64,000 nucleotides of DNA from contig NZ_JADEVO010000026.1 of NCBI RefSeq assembly GCF_017114825.1, forward strand, positions 1 to 64,000. The letters are read 5' to 3'. The DNA comes from Pseudomonas gregormendelii. GTDB taxonomy: Bacteria; Pseudomonadota; Gammaproteobacteria; Pseudomonadales; Pseudomonadaceae. A program made the position numbers and the translations under genes. Below are positions 33,996 through 42,009 of the stretch, one piece after another. The notes beneath the pieces are model-generated. The model ran no database searches. It had not been told where the DNA came from and was given only the letters and a program-made list of their open reading frames with translations. The number at the start of each line of letters is the position of its first letter. The first letter of the stretch is position 1.

Positions 33996-34060
33996 TTTCC
34001 ACGCGTCCGCCAGCTTTACCCTCGGCTTTACGGGACGTTAGCCGCTTTTGCGACGCTCTG

Positions 34061-34080
34061 AAATAAAAACAACAAGAGAA
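34061..34080 (+). promoter_or_regulatory. A-rich Hfq/Crc-type motif in the benK leader
   Basis: AAATAAAAACAACAAGAGAA lies directly upstream of the benK start at 34088. It follows the AAN-repeat pattern of catabolite-activity motifs and covers the only ribosome-binding sequence (AAGAGAA). Confidence 0.6.
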
Positions 34081-34087
34081 AAACGCC

Positions 34088-35452
34088 ATGCGCAAAATTG
34101 ACGTACATGAGGTTATCGACAACGCACGCTTCAATCGCTTCCACTGGATGGTGCTGTTCTGGTGTGCCCTGATCATCATCTTCGACGGTTACGATTTGGT
34201 GATATACGGCGTGGTGCTGCCGATGCTGATGAAAGAGTGGGGGTTGACTCCCCTGCAGGCTGGAGCGCTGGGCAGTTACGCTTTGTTTGGAATGATGTTC
34301 GGCGCGCTGTTTTTCGGACCGCTGTCGGACCGCATCGGCCGCAAGAAAGCCATCACGATCTGCGTGATGCTGTTCAGCGGGTTTACCGTACTCAATGGGT
34401 TTGCCCGTAATCCCACCGAGTTCGGTGTGTGCCGCTTCATCGCCGGCCTCGGCATTGGCGGGGTCATGCCCAACGTCGTGGCGCTGATGAACGAGTACGC
34501 GCCGAAGAAAATCCGCAGCACGCTGGTGGCGATCATGTTCAGCGGTTACTCCGTGGGCGGCATGCTCTCGGCGGGGCTGGGTATTGTGTTGATCCCCAGC
34601 TTCGGTTGGCAGTCAGTGTTCTACGTCGCGGTACTGCCGTTACTGCTGTTGCCGCTGATCATGTACTTCCTGCCTGAATCGGTGGGTTTCATGCTGCGCC
34701 AGGGACGCAATGAAGAAGCACGCAACATTCTTCAGCGGGTCGATCCGGCCTACGTCGCGCAAATAGACGATCAACTCGACATGAGCGAAGTGAAGGGCAC
34801 CGGCACTCCGGTGTTGCAATTGTTTCGCGAGGGCCGGGCGCTGCGCACGCTGATGCTGTGGCTGGCATTCTTCTGTTGCCTGCTGATGGTGTACGCCTTG
34901 AGTTCGTGGCTGCCGAAGCTGATGGCCAACGCCGGTTACAGCCTGGGCTCGAGCCTGTCTTTCCTGTTGGTACTCAACTTCGGGGCGATTTTCGGCGCGG
35001 TCGGAGGCGGTGTGCTGGGTGACAAACTGAACCTGCCACGGGTGTTGGCGGTGTTCTTTGCCATGGCGGCCGTATCAATCACCTTGCTTGGCTTCAACAG
35101 CCCGATGCCGTTGTTGTACCTGCTGATCGCCATCGCCGGCGCCACCACCATCGGCTCGCAGATTCTGTTGTACGCCTGCGCGGCGCAATTCTATTCGATG
35201 ACGATTCGCTCCACCGGTCTGGGCTGGGCCTCGGGTGTCGGGCGCAATGGCGCGATCGTGGGCCCACTGCTGGGCGGTGCCTTGCTTGGCATCAACCTGC
35301 CACTGCAGCTCAACTTCATGGCGTTTGCCTTGCCCGGTGCGGTGGCGGCGATTGCCATGACCGTGTTTGCCATCAGCAGTCAGCGCAGCGCCAGGCACGC
35401 CCAGTCCATGCGCGCCGTTGCGCCGGCCGGGGCCGTCGGCGACGCGTCATGA
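34088..35452 (+). CDS. benK: aromatic acid:H+ symporter, MFS (BenK-type)
   Basis: The 454-residue major facilitator protein belongs to the aromatic acid:H+ symporter family. TM1 carries the FDGYDLVIYGVVLP signature, and GPLSDRIGRKKA sits in the TM2-TM3 loop. Twelve membrane segments are apparent. Its neighbours benE and an OprD-type porin make benzoate the likely substrate, though PcaK-like 4-hydroxybenzoate transport cannot be excluded. BenR-type operators and an A-rich Hfq/Crc motif precede it. Its stop overlaps the benE start. Confidence 0.85.
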   Translation: MRKIDVHEVIDNARFNRFHWMVLFWCALIIIFDGYDLVIYGVVLPMLMKEWGLTPLQAGALGSYALFGMMFGALFFGPLSDRIGRKKAITICVMLFSGFTVLNGFARNPTEFGVCRFIAGLGIGGVMPNVVALMNEYAPKKIRSTLVAIMFSGYSVGGMLSAGLGIVLIPSFGWQSVFYVAVLPLLLLPLIMYFLPESVGFMLRQGRNEEARNILQRVDPAYVAQIDDQLDMSEVKGTGTPVLQLFREGRALRTLMLWLAFFCCLLMVYALSSWLPKLMANAGYSLGSSLSFLLVLNFGAIFGAVGGGVLGDKLNLPRVLAVFFAMAAVSITLLGFNSPMPLLYLLIAIAGATTIGSQILLYACAAQFYSMTIRSTGLGWASGVGRNGAIVGPLLGGALLGINLPLQLNFMAFALPGAVAAIAMTVFAISSQRSARHAQSMRAVAPAGAVGDAS

Positions 35453-36654
35453 AATCATTGCTACGGGACTTCTCCCTGTCTGCCGCCGTCGCCGGTTTTA
35501 TCGCGACGGTTATTTCCTACGCGGGCCCGCTGGTGATTATTTTCCAGGCCGCCGACAGCGCACAGCTTTCGCGAGAAGTGCTGTCGTCGTGGGTCTGGGC
35601 AATTTCCATCGGCAGTGCGGTGCTGGGGATCGGCTTGAGCCTGCGTTACCGCGTGCCGGTGATCATTGCGTGGTCGGCGCCGGGTTCGGCGTTGCTGGTG
35701 GCGCTGCTGCCGGGTATTTCCATGCCGGAGGCGGTGGGCGCGTATCTGGTCAGCAGCCTGATTATATTTCTGGTCGGGGTGTCTGGGGCGTTTGACCGGA
35801 TCATCAGCAAACTGCCTGCGGCGATTGCCGCAGCGATGCTGGCGGGAATTTTGTTCAGCTTCGGCACTGGTTTGTTCGTCTCGTTGCAGGGCAAGCCGCT
35901 GCTGGTGCTGGCGATGTTCGTTACTTATCTGGTCTGCAAGCGTCTGCTGCCGCGGTATGCGGTGTTGATGGTGCTGCTGGTGGGCTGCTCGATAGCCTTT
36001 GTCGCTGGCGATCTGCGCAGCGAAGCATTGGTCATTGGCTTGGCGACACCGGTCTGGATCACGCCCGAGTTTACCTTGAGCGCGACCCTGAACATCGCCT
36101 TGCCCCTGGTGATGGTGGCACTGACCGGCCAATTTGTGCCCGGCATGGCGGTCTTGCGCGCCAGTGGGTACTCCACGCCTGCCGGGCCGATCATCGCCAG
36201 CAGCGCGTTGGGCACGGCGCTGTTGGCACCGTTCGGTTGCCATGGGCTGAACCTGGCGGCGATTACGGCGGCCATCTGCACCGGTCGTGACGCCCATGAA
36301 GATCCGCACAAGCGCTATGTGGCCGGCGTTGTCGGCGGTCTGTGTTACCTGGTGCTGGGGATCTTCGGTGCCACCCTGGTTTCGTTGTTCTCGGCGTTTC
36401 CCAAGGAGCTGATTGCGACGCTCGCAGGCCTGGCGTTGTTCGCTGCAATTGCCGGGGCTTTGGCCGGCGCAATGGCCGTGCCGGGTGATCGCGAGGCGGC
36501 GTTGGTCACCTTTCTTGCTACGGCTTCGGGCATGTCGCTGTTCGGACTGTCTGCGGCATTCTGGGGCCTGATTTTCGGCATGGCCACCCACCTTCTGTTA
36601 AACGCCCGCCGCGAAAACGCAGCGGCTGATGCACTCCCGACTGTCGATCAATAA
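35449..36654 (+). CDS. benE: benzoate/H+ symporter BenE
   Basis: The 401-residue membrane protein of the BenE family has IISKLPAAIAAAMLAGILF, ITPEFTLSATLNIALPLVMVAL and GQFVPGMAVLRASGY-type segments (given in parts), with about 12 membrane helices. BenE proteins import benzoate with protons. ATGA overlap with benK indicates coupling. A second benzoate permease in one operon gives redundancy. Confidence 0.92.
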   Translation: MKSLLRDFSLSAAVAGFIATVISYAGPLVIIFQAADSAQLSREVLSSWVWAISIGSAVLGIGLSLRYRVPVIIAWSAPGSALLVALLPGISMPEAVGAYLVSSLIIFLVGVSGAFDRIISKLPAAIAAAMLAGILFSFGTGLFVSLQGKPLLVLAMFVTYLVCKRLLPRYAVLMVLLVGCSIAFVAGDLRSEALVIGLATPVWITPEFTLSATLNIALPLVMVALTGQFVPGMAVLRASGYSTPAGPIIASSALGTALLAPFGCHGLNLAAITAAICTGRDAHEDPHKRYVAGVVGGLCYLVLGIFGATLVSLFSAFPKELIATLAGLALFAAIAGALAGAMAVPGDREAALVTFLATASGMSLFGLSAAFWGLIFGMATHLLLNARRENAAADALPTVDQ

Positions 36655-36671
36655 AAACAAGAGAAAAGACG

Positions 36672-37940
36672 ATGAAACAGATTGTTCCAACAACCGGTTC
36701 GGTGTTGTCCATGGCGCTCGTCTCGAGTTTCTCCGCCGGTGCGCTGGCGGCAGAGGCTGGCTTTATCGAAGACACCACGGCCACCTTGCAAGCGCGCAAT
36801 TACTACTTCAGCCGGGACTTCTCCGACATCGTCGGGGCAAACCGGCAGTCGAAGGCTGAAGAGTGGGCGCAGGGCTTCATTCTCAACGTCAAATCAGGCT
36901 ACACCCAGGGGCCCGTGGGATTTGGCGTGGACGTGATCGGCCTGCTCGGCCTCAAGCTCGACAGCGGTCCCGACCGGGTCAATACCGGTTTGCTGCCGGT
37001 GAAAGATGATGGGCGCGCGGCCAACGATTACAGCCGACTCGAAGCAGCCTTGAAGGTCCGCTACTCGAAAACCGAAATCAAGGTGGGGGAGTTGCAACCA
37101 AATGTGCCGGTGCTGGCGTTCAGTGATATCCGCCTGCTGCCGCCGAGCTATCAGGGTGCGAGCATCAGTTCCAGTGAGATCAACGGCCTGACATTGCAGG
37201 GCGGCCACTTGAACTCCACCAGTCTGCGCAACGAAGCGGGCGACGAAAAAATGCAGGCCATGCTGGGTCACGTGCCGCAGCGTCAAGTCAGCAGCGACGG
37301 CTTCAATTTTGCCGGTGGCGATTACGCCTTCAACGATAAACGCAGTTCCGTCAGCGCCTGGTACGGGCAGTTGGAAGATATCTACAACCAGCGTTTTCTG
37401 GGCCTCAAACACAGTCAGCCGACGGGCGACTGGATTCTGGGAGCCAACATCGGTTATTACGATTCACGCGAAGATGGCAAAAAACTGCTGGGTAATATCG
37501 ACAACCAGGCGTTCTTTTCGCTGTTGTCGGCCAAGCGTGGCGGCCATACGTTCTATGTCGGTTACCAGGGGATGTTCGGTGACAGCGCCTTTCCACGGGT
37601 GTTTGCCAACATATCGCCACTGGGCAACGAGGTGCCGACCTATGAGTTTGCCTCCACCGACGAGCGCTCGTGGCAAGCGCGTTACGACTACGACTTCGCC
37701 GCTTTAGGCGTGCCGGGTCTGACCAGTACCGTGCGTTACATTTCCGGTAATAACGTCGACACCGGGAAAGGGTTCGAGGGCAAGGACCGCGAGCGTGATC
37801 TTGACCTTGGATATGTCGTGCAAAGTGGTAGCCTCAAAGGCGTTGGGGTTCGTGTGCGCAATGCAATGGCGCGCTCAAACTACCGCAGTGACATTGACGA
37901 GAATCGCCTGATCCTCAGCTACACATGGACCTTGCTGTGA
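36672..37940 (+). CDS. benF: OprD-family outer membrane porin (BenF-like)
   Basis: The 422-residue porin has a signal peptide (cleavage near GALA|AEAG, residue 26) and the OprD start GFIEDTTATLQARNYYFSRDF (in parts). Alternating amphipathic strands and the C-terminal ENRLILSYTWTLL, ending in a hydrophobic strand, are typical of an 18-strand barrel. With benK and benE it would bring benzoate across the outer membrane. The leader has its own A-rich motif overlapping the benE stop. Confidence 0.88.
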   Translation: MKQIVPTTGSVLSMALVSSFSAGALAAEAGFIEDTTATLQARNYYFSRDFSDIVGANRQSKAEEWAQGFILNVKSGYTQGPVGFGVDVIGLLGLKLDSGPDRVNTGLLPVKDDGRAANDYSRLEAALKVRYSKTEIKVGELQPNVPVLAFSDIRLLPPSYQGASISSSEINGLTLQGGHLNSTSLRNEAGDEKMQAMLGHVPQRQVSSDGFNFAGGDYAFNDKRSSVSAWYGQLEDIYNQRFLGLKHSQPTGDWILGANIGYYDSREDGKKLLGNIDNQAFFSLLSAKRGGHTFYVGYQGMFGDSAFPRVFANISPLGNEVPTYEFASTDERSWQARYDYDFAALGVPGLTSTVRYISGNNVDTGKGFEGKDRERDLDLGYVVQSGSLKGVGVRVRNAMARSNYRSDIDENRLILSYTWTLL

Positions 37941-37948
37941 TGCGTTGA

Positions 37949-38185
37949 TTACAGGTCGCAATTGCCCATGACTTGATAGGTGACTCGCTGAGTCTGGCCC
38001 TGATGATCGATGTAGACCATGGTGGCCGGTACGACATCGCAGCCGGTCGGGGTGTCGCTGACGGACACTACCTTGGCGATGTCCAGCGGATGTGCCGGGT
38101 CGTAGGGAGTGGCAGCGGGTTCGTTGGTGGCGGCCATGGCCGAGGTGGCGACGAAGGCCAAAAGCAGGGCAGTGAGGGTTTTCAT
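37949..38185 (-). CDS. DUF2790 family periplasmic protein
   Basis: The 78-residue product has a clear signal peptide (cleavage AMA|ATNE, residue 18) and the DUF2790 core: YDPAHPLDIAKVVSVS, GCDVVPATMVYIDHQG and a C-terminal GNCDL. Cys49 and Cys76 may form a disulfide. Members occur in many copies in pseudomonads and some respond to metals, but no function is established. Start 38185 is set by the signal peptide. It is convergent with benF. Confidence 0.85.
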   Translation of the reverse strand: MKTLTALLLAFVATSAMAATNEPAATPYDPAHPLDIAKVVSVSDTPTGCDVVPATMVYIDHQGQTQRVTYQVMGNCDL

Positions 38186-38372
38186 CTGGATTCTCCTGGT
38201 TGATTCTGTTGGTTGAATTTTAGTCTTTGCTTCCATTGGATAAAGGGGGGTGGGGCCGATTCAGCGTTGCAGGCTACGTAACAATCGATGGTGTCCACTT
38301 CGATCGGTGCGGTGCAACCACCACGGTGTAGACTGAAAATCCTCCCGGTACGGAAAAGGAGCAAGCACAGCC

Positions 38373-39062
38373 ATGATCGGCGCCGAGCTAATGTCAGCTG
38401 AAACCCTGACCATCGGATGGGTGATCTACGTTCCGATTCTGCTCTGGGCCATTGCACGCTCGCCCTGGGTCGAACTGTTCAGCGATCGCCGCCGCCAGCA
38501 CCTGTTGTTTGGTACCGTGTTCGCCCTGTTCATGCTCTGGCTGGTCAGGCGGGATTTTGATACGGGCGTGTCCTATCACTTTCTCGGCATGACTGCGGTG
38601 ACCCTGCTGCTCGACTGGCCACTGGCAATAGTCGGCGGGTTTGTTGCGCAAGCGGGGTTGGTCATGCTCGGGCGCCAGGACCTGGCGGCGATGGGGGTGA
38701 ACGGTGCTTTGCTGATCATGCTGCCGGTGTTGATCACCGAGTGCTGCGCCATCCTGGTTGAGCGCGCACAACCGCGTAATCCCTTCGTCTACATCTTCGT
38801 ATCCGGTTTTTTCGCCGCAGCGCTTTCGGCCCTGCTGTGCCTGCTGCTGGCGCTGTGGTTGCTGTGGTTCGACGAGCGCTTCGTGATGCCTTACTGGCTG
38901 GAGGATTTCGTCGGTTACCTGTGGCTGATCATTTTCCCCGAAGCGTTTATCAACGGCATGATCGTCAGCGCACTGGTGGTGTTCAGCCCCGAGTGGCTCG
39001 AAACCTTCAATCGCACGCGCTACCTGTCCGCGCCGTGGAAAGACGACGACCCCAAGGCATGA
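38373..39062 (+). CDS. CbiM-like energy-coupling-factor permease (orphan)
   Basis: The 229-residue membrane protein has about six to seven hydrophobic segments and resembles the CbiM-type permease family annotated as energy-coupling factor ABC transporter permease. The N-terminal cobalt-binding M-H-I-x-D/E motif of real CbiM is not present at its start. No CbiN, CbiQ or CbiO partner lies nearby. AAGGAG at 38356-38361 supports the start at 38373. The substrate is unknown. Confidence 0.7.
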   Translation: MIGAELMSAETLTIGWVIYVPILLWAIARSPWVELFSDRRRQHLLFGTVFALFMLWLVRRDFDTGVSYHFLGMTAVTLLLDWPLAIVGGFVAQAGLVMLGRQDLAAMGVNGALLIMLPVLITECCAILVERAQPRNPFVYIFVSGFFAAALSALLCLLLALWLLWFDERFVMPYWLEDFVGYLWLIIFPEAFINGMIVSALVVFSPEWLETFNRTRYLSAPWKDDDPKA

Positions 39063-39098
39063 TCCTCACCTGGCGGCCGACGTCGTGCAGGTCGGCCA

Positions 39099-39299
39099 TC
39101 AATGACGAGGTTCAAAGTCCTCGCTGAACAGGTCGTCTTCGGCATCCGGGCTCACCGGAATCTTGTGTTCTTCCGACGCCCAGGCGCCCAGGTCGATCAG
39201 TTTGCAGCGGTCCGAGCAGAACGGCCGGAAGGTGTTGTCAGCACTCCATTCGACCGGGGCGCCGCAGGTGGGGCAGTTGACGGTTGGGGTTTGGCTCAT
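39099..39299 (-). CDS. yacG: DNA gyrase inhibitor YacG
   Basis: The 66-residue zinc protein has four cysteines at C9, C12, C28 and C32 (CPTCG, FCSDRC) and the KLIDLGAWASEEHKIP segment typical of YacG, which binds GyrB and blocks gyrase. It overlaps coaE by four bases and ends the pilB-pilC-pilD-coaE-yacG operon, the usual order in pseudomonads. Confidence 0.95.
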   Translation of the reverse strand: MSQTPTVNCPTCGAPVEWSADNTFRPFCSDRCKLIDLGAWASEEHKIPVSPDAEDDLFSEDFEPRH

Positions 39300-39919
39300 G
39301 ACTGGCCTCCACGCAATGTTAGGTAAAAGTGATGCAGGCGCTCGACCTCGCTGTGCAGCCAGGCGAGGTCGCGGTCGTTGACCACCACATCGTCGGCATG
39401 GCTCAAGCGGTCCTGGCGACTGGACTGTGCCTTGAGGATCGCCTGGACTTGCTGTTCGCTGGTCTGGTCGCGCTGCAAGGTGCGTTCTATCTGCAGCTGC
39501 TCGGGTGCATCGATCACCAGCACCCGCTGGGTCATGGCGTACTGGCCGGACTCGATCAGCAATGGCGAAACCAGAATCGCATAGCGCGATTGTGCCTTGG
39601 CCAGGTGATCGCTGATTTCCCTGGCGATCAGCGGATGCAGCAGCGCCTCGAGCCAGCGACGTTCTTCGGGAACTTCGAAGATCAGTTTGCGCAACGCCGC
39701 GCGGTCGAGTTGGCCGTCGGCTTGCAGCACGCCGGCACCGAAGTGCCCGGCGATCTGCGCCAGCGCCGGGCGACCGGTTTCAACCACCCAGCGCGCGGCA
39801 TGGTCGGCATCGATCACGTGCACGCCCAGCTCAATGAAGTGCTGGGCGGCCGCGCTTTTGCCGCTGCCGATGCCGCCGGTCAGGCCAAGAATCCAGGGTT
39901 TTTCCACAGGGGTATTCAT
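39296..39919 (-). CDS. coaE: dephospho-CoA kinase
   Basis: The 207-residue kinase carries out the last step of coenzyme A synthesis. The P-loop GLTGGIGSGKSAA is near residue 15, followed by VIDADHAARWV and VSPLLIESGQY. The start MNTPVEKPWILG at 39919 overlaps the pilD stop by four bases; ATG 39940 is rejected. Confidence 0.95.
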   Translation of the reverse strand: MNTPVEKPWILGLTGGIGSGKSAAAQHFIELGVHVIDADHAARWVVETGRPALAQIAGHFGAGVLQADGQLDRAALRKLIFEVPEERRWLEALLHPLIAREISDHLAKAQSRYAILVSPLLIESGQYAMTQRVLVIDAPEQLQIERTLQRDQTSEQQVQAILKAQSSRQDRLSHADDVVVNDRDLAWLHSEVERLHHFYLTLRGGQS

Positions 39920-40788
39920 TTCAAACCGACAAACTGCCAATAGAAGTCGGTTATTTGACCACCCCAGAGCAAGGCAATCCAGCCGGCAATTGCCAGATAC
40001 GGCCCAAAGGGCATCGGCGTCGAGGTTTTTGCGTTGCGCATACGCAGCATGGTCACGCCAATGATGGCGCCGACCAGGGAAGACAGGAGGAGCGTCAGGG
40101 GCAGGATCTGCCAGCCACCCCAGGCGCCGAGCATCGCCAGCAGCTTGAAATCACCGTGCCCCATGCCGTCCTTGCCGGTCACCAGCTTGAACACCCAGAA
40201 CACCGACCACAGCACCATGTAACCGGCGATCGCGCCCCACAGAGCTTCGTGGAGCGGCACGAACAGGGTAAAACTGTTGGCGATCAACCCCAGCCACATC
40301 AGTGGCAATACCAGGACATCCGGGAGCAATTGATGCTCGGCGTCGATCAGGCTCATGGCCAGCAGGCCCCAGGTCAGGAACAGCACCAGGCAGGCTGGCC
40401 AACCGAAGCCAAAGTGCCAGGCGATGAACCCTGACAGCAGGCCACAGGCCAGCTCGGTCAACGGGTAGCGCTTGCTGATCGGCGCAGCGCAGCCGGAGCA
40501 GCGGCCGCGCAAGAACACGTAACTGATGACCGGGATGTTCTCCCACGCCCGGATCGAATGGCCACAGTGGGGGCACTGGGAGTGAGGCAGCATCAGGTTG
40601 TAAGTCGGCAGTGGTGCAGGAGCGGGATGGCCGAGCATGTCTTGCGCTTGCAGGCGCCATTCACGCTCGAGCATCTTGGGCAGCCGCCAGACCAGCACAT
40701 TCAGGAAACTGCCCACCAGCAAGCCAAGCACCAGGGCCAGAGCAACGAAGCCCAGTGGGGAGTGCTGCAGAATTTCATTCAAGGGCAT
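39916..40788 (-). CDS. pilD: prepilin peptidase/N-methyltransferase PilD
   Basis: The 290-residue inner-membrane aspartyl protease cleaves and methylates prepilins and pseudopilins. A cytoplasmic zinc segment has CPHC and CSGC; the catalytic aspartates are in LIDAEHQLLPD and GHGDFKLLAMLG. It processes the pilins in this window and probably also type II secretion pseudopilins. The start MPLNEILQHSPLG lies one base after the pilC stop. Confidence 0.96.
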   Translation of the reverse strand: MPLNEILQHSPLGFVALALVLGLLVGSFLNVLVWRLPKMLEREWRLQAQDMLGHPAPAPLPTYNLMLPHSQCPHCGHSIRAWENIPVISYVFLRGRCSGCAAPISKRYPLTELACGLLSGFIAWHFGFGWPACLVLFLTWGLLAMSLIDAEHQLLPDVLVLPLMWLGLIANSFTLFVPLHEALWGAIAGYMVLWSVFWVFKLVTGKDGMGHGDFKLLAMLGAWGGWQILPLTLLLSSLVGAIIGVTMLRMRNAKTSTPMPFGPYLAIAGWIALLWGGQITDFYWQFVGLK

Positions 40789-40789
40789 G

Positions 40790-42007
40790 TCAGATCGCTG
40801 CGCCGAGTTGGAAGATAGGCAGGTACATCGCAACCACCAGGCCGCCGACGACAACCCCCAGCACCACCATGATAAACGGCTCCATCAGGCTGGTGAGGTT
40901 ATCGACCATGTTGTCGACCTCGTCCTCGTAGAAGCTCGCGACTTTGTCGAGCATGTCGTCGAGGGCGCCCGACTCTTCGCCGATGGCTGCCATCTGGATG
41001 GCCATGTTGGGGAAAACCCCGGAAGTACGCATGGCGAAGTTCAGCTGCATCCCGGTCGATACGTCCTGCTTGATCCGCAGCACCGCACGCTTGAACACGA
41101 TGTTACCGGTGGCGCCGGCCACCGATTCCAAGGCCTCCACCAGCGGCACACCGGCGGCGAAGGTGGTGGAGAGGGTGCGGGCGTAGCGGGCCACGGCCGA
41201 TTTATACAGCAGGGTGCCGACCAGGGGCAGCTTCAACAGCCAGACGTCGGTGCGATCACGGAATGCCTCGGAAGTCTTGAAGGCGCGGCGGACTCCGAAA
41301 AATCCTGCAATCAGGACGCCGAGCAACACCCACCACCATTGCTGGAGGAATTCGGAGAGACCGATGACCATCACGGTAAACGCCGGCAACTCGGCGCCAA
41401 AGCCCTTGAACACCGATTCGAACTGCGGCACGACCTTGACCAGCAGAATCCCGGTCACGATGATGGCGACGAACACCACGGCCAGCGGATAGGTCATGGC
41501 CTTCTTGATCTTGGCCTTGAGGCTTTCGCTTTTTTCCTTGTAGGTCGCCACCCGTTCCAGCAGGGTGTCCAGGGCGCCGGCCTGTTCGCCCGCGTCCACC
41601 AGGTTGCAGTAGAGCTCGTCAAAATACTGCGGCTTTTTGCGCAGCGACGCGGCAAAGCTGTTACCCGCCGCAACCTCCTGTTTGACCTCGTCCACCAGCT
41701 TGCGCATGGCCGGATTCTCGAAGCCCTCGCCGATGATGTCGAACGATTGCAGCAGCGGTACGCCGGCTTTCATCATCGTCGCCATCTGCCGGGTGAACAG
41801 GGCGATGTCCTGGGCCGTGATGCGTTTACCCAGGTTAAGAATCGACACCGACTTCTTGCGTACCTTGCCCGGGTTGATACCTTGCTTGCGCAACTGCGCC
41901 TTGACCAGTGCCGGGCTCTGACCGTTCAGTTCGCCGGTCATCTTCGTGCCTTTCCTGTCCGTGCCTTCCCAGGCGTAGACACTGAGTTTCGCTGCTTTGA
42001 CCGCCAT
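40790..42007 (-). CDS. pilC: type IV pilus inner membrane platform protein PilC
   Basis: The 405-residue GspF-family protein has two repeated cytoplasmic domains (ALFTRQMATMMKAGVPLLQS near residue 72 and YARTLSTTFAAGVPLVEAL near 275) and three hydrophobic segments. It forms the platform on which PilB and PilT act. It starts two bases after the pilB stop. Confidence 0.96.
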   Translation of the reverse strand: MAVKAAKLSVYAWEGTDRKGTKMTGELNGQSPALVKAQLRKQGINPGKVRKKSVSILNLGKRITAQDIALFTRQMATMMKAGVPLLQSFDIIGEGFENPAMRKLVDEVKQEVAAGNSFAASLRKKPQYFDELYCNLVDAGEQAGALDTLLERVATYKEKSESLKAKIKKAMTYPLAVVFVAIIVTGILLVKVVPQFESVFKGFGAELPAFTVMVIGLSEFLQQWWWVLLGVLIAGFFGVRRAFKTSEAFRDRTDVWLLKLPLVGTLLYKSAVARYARTLSTTFAAGVPLVEALESVAGATGNIVFKRAVLRIKQDVSTGMQLNFAMRTSGVFPNMAIQMAAIGEESGALDDMLDKVASFYEDEVDNMVDNLTSLMEPFIMVVLGVVVGGLVVAMYLPIFQLGAAI

Positions 42008-42009
42008 GT

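Noticed and set aside
38186..38372. Riboswitch (cobalamin-type) ahead of the CbiM-like gene
   Set aside because: No B12-box or long conserved stem structure was found in the 187-base gap.
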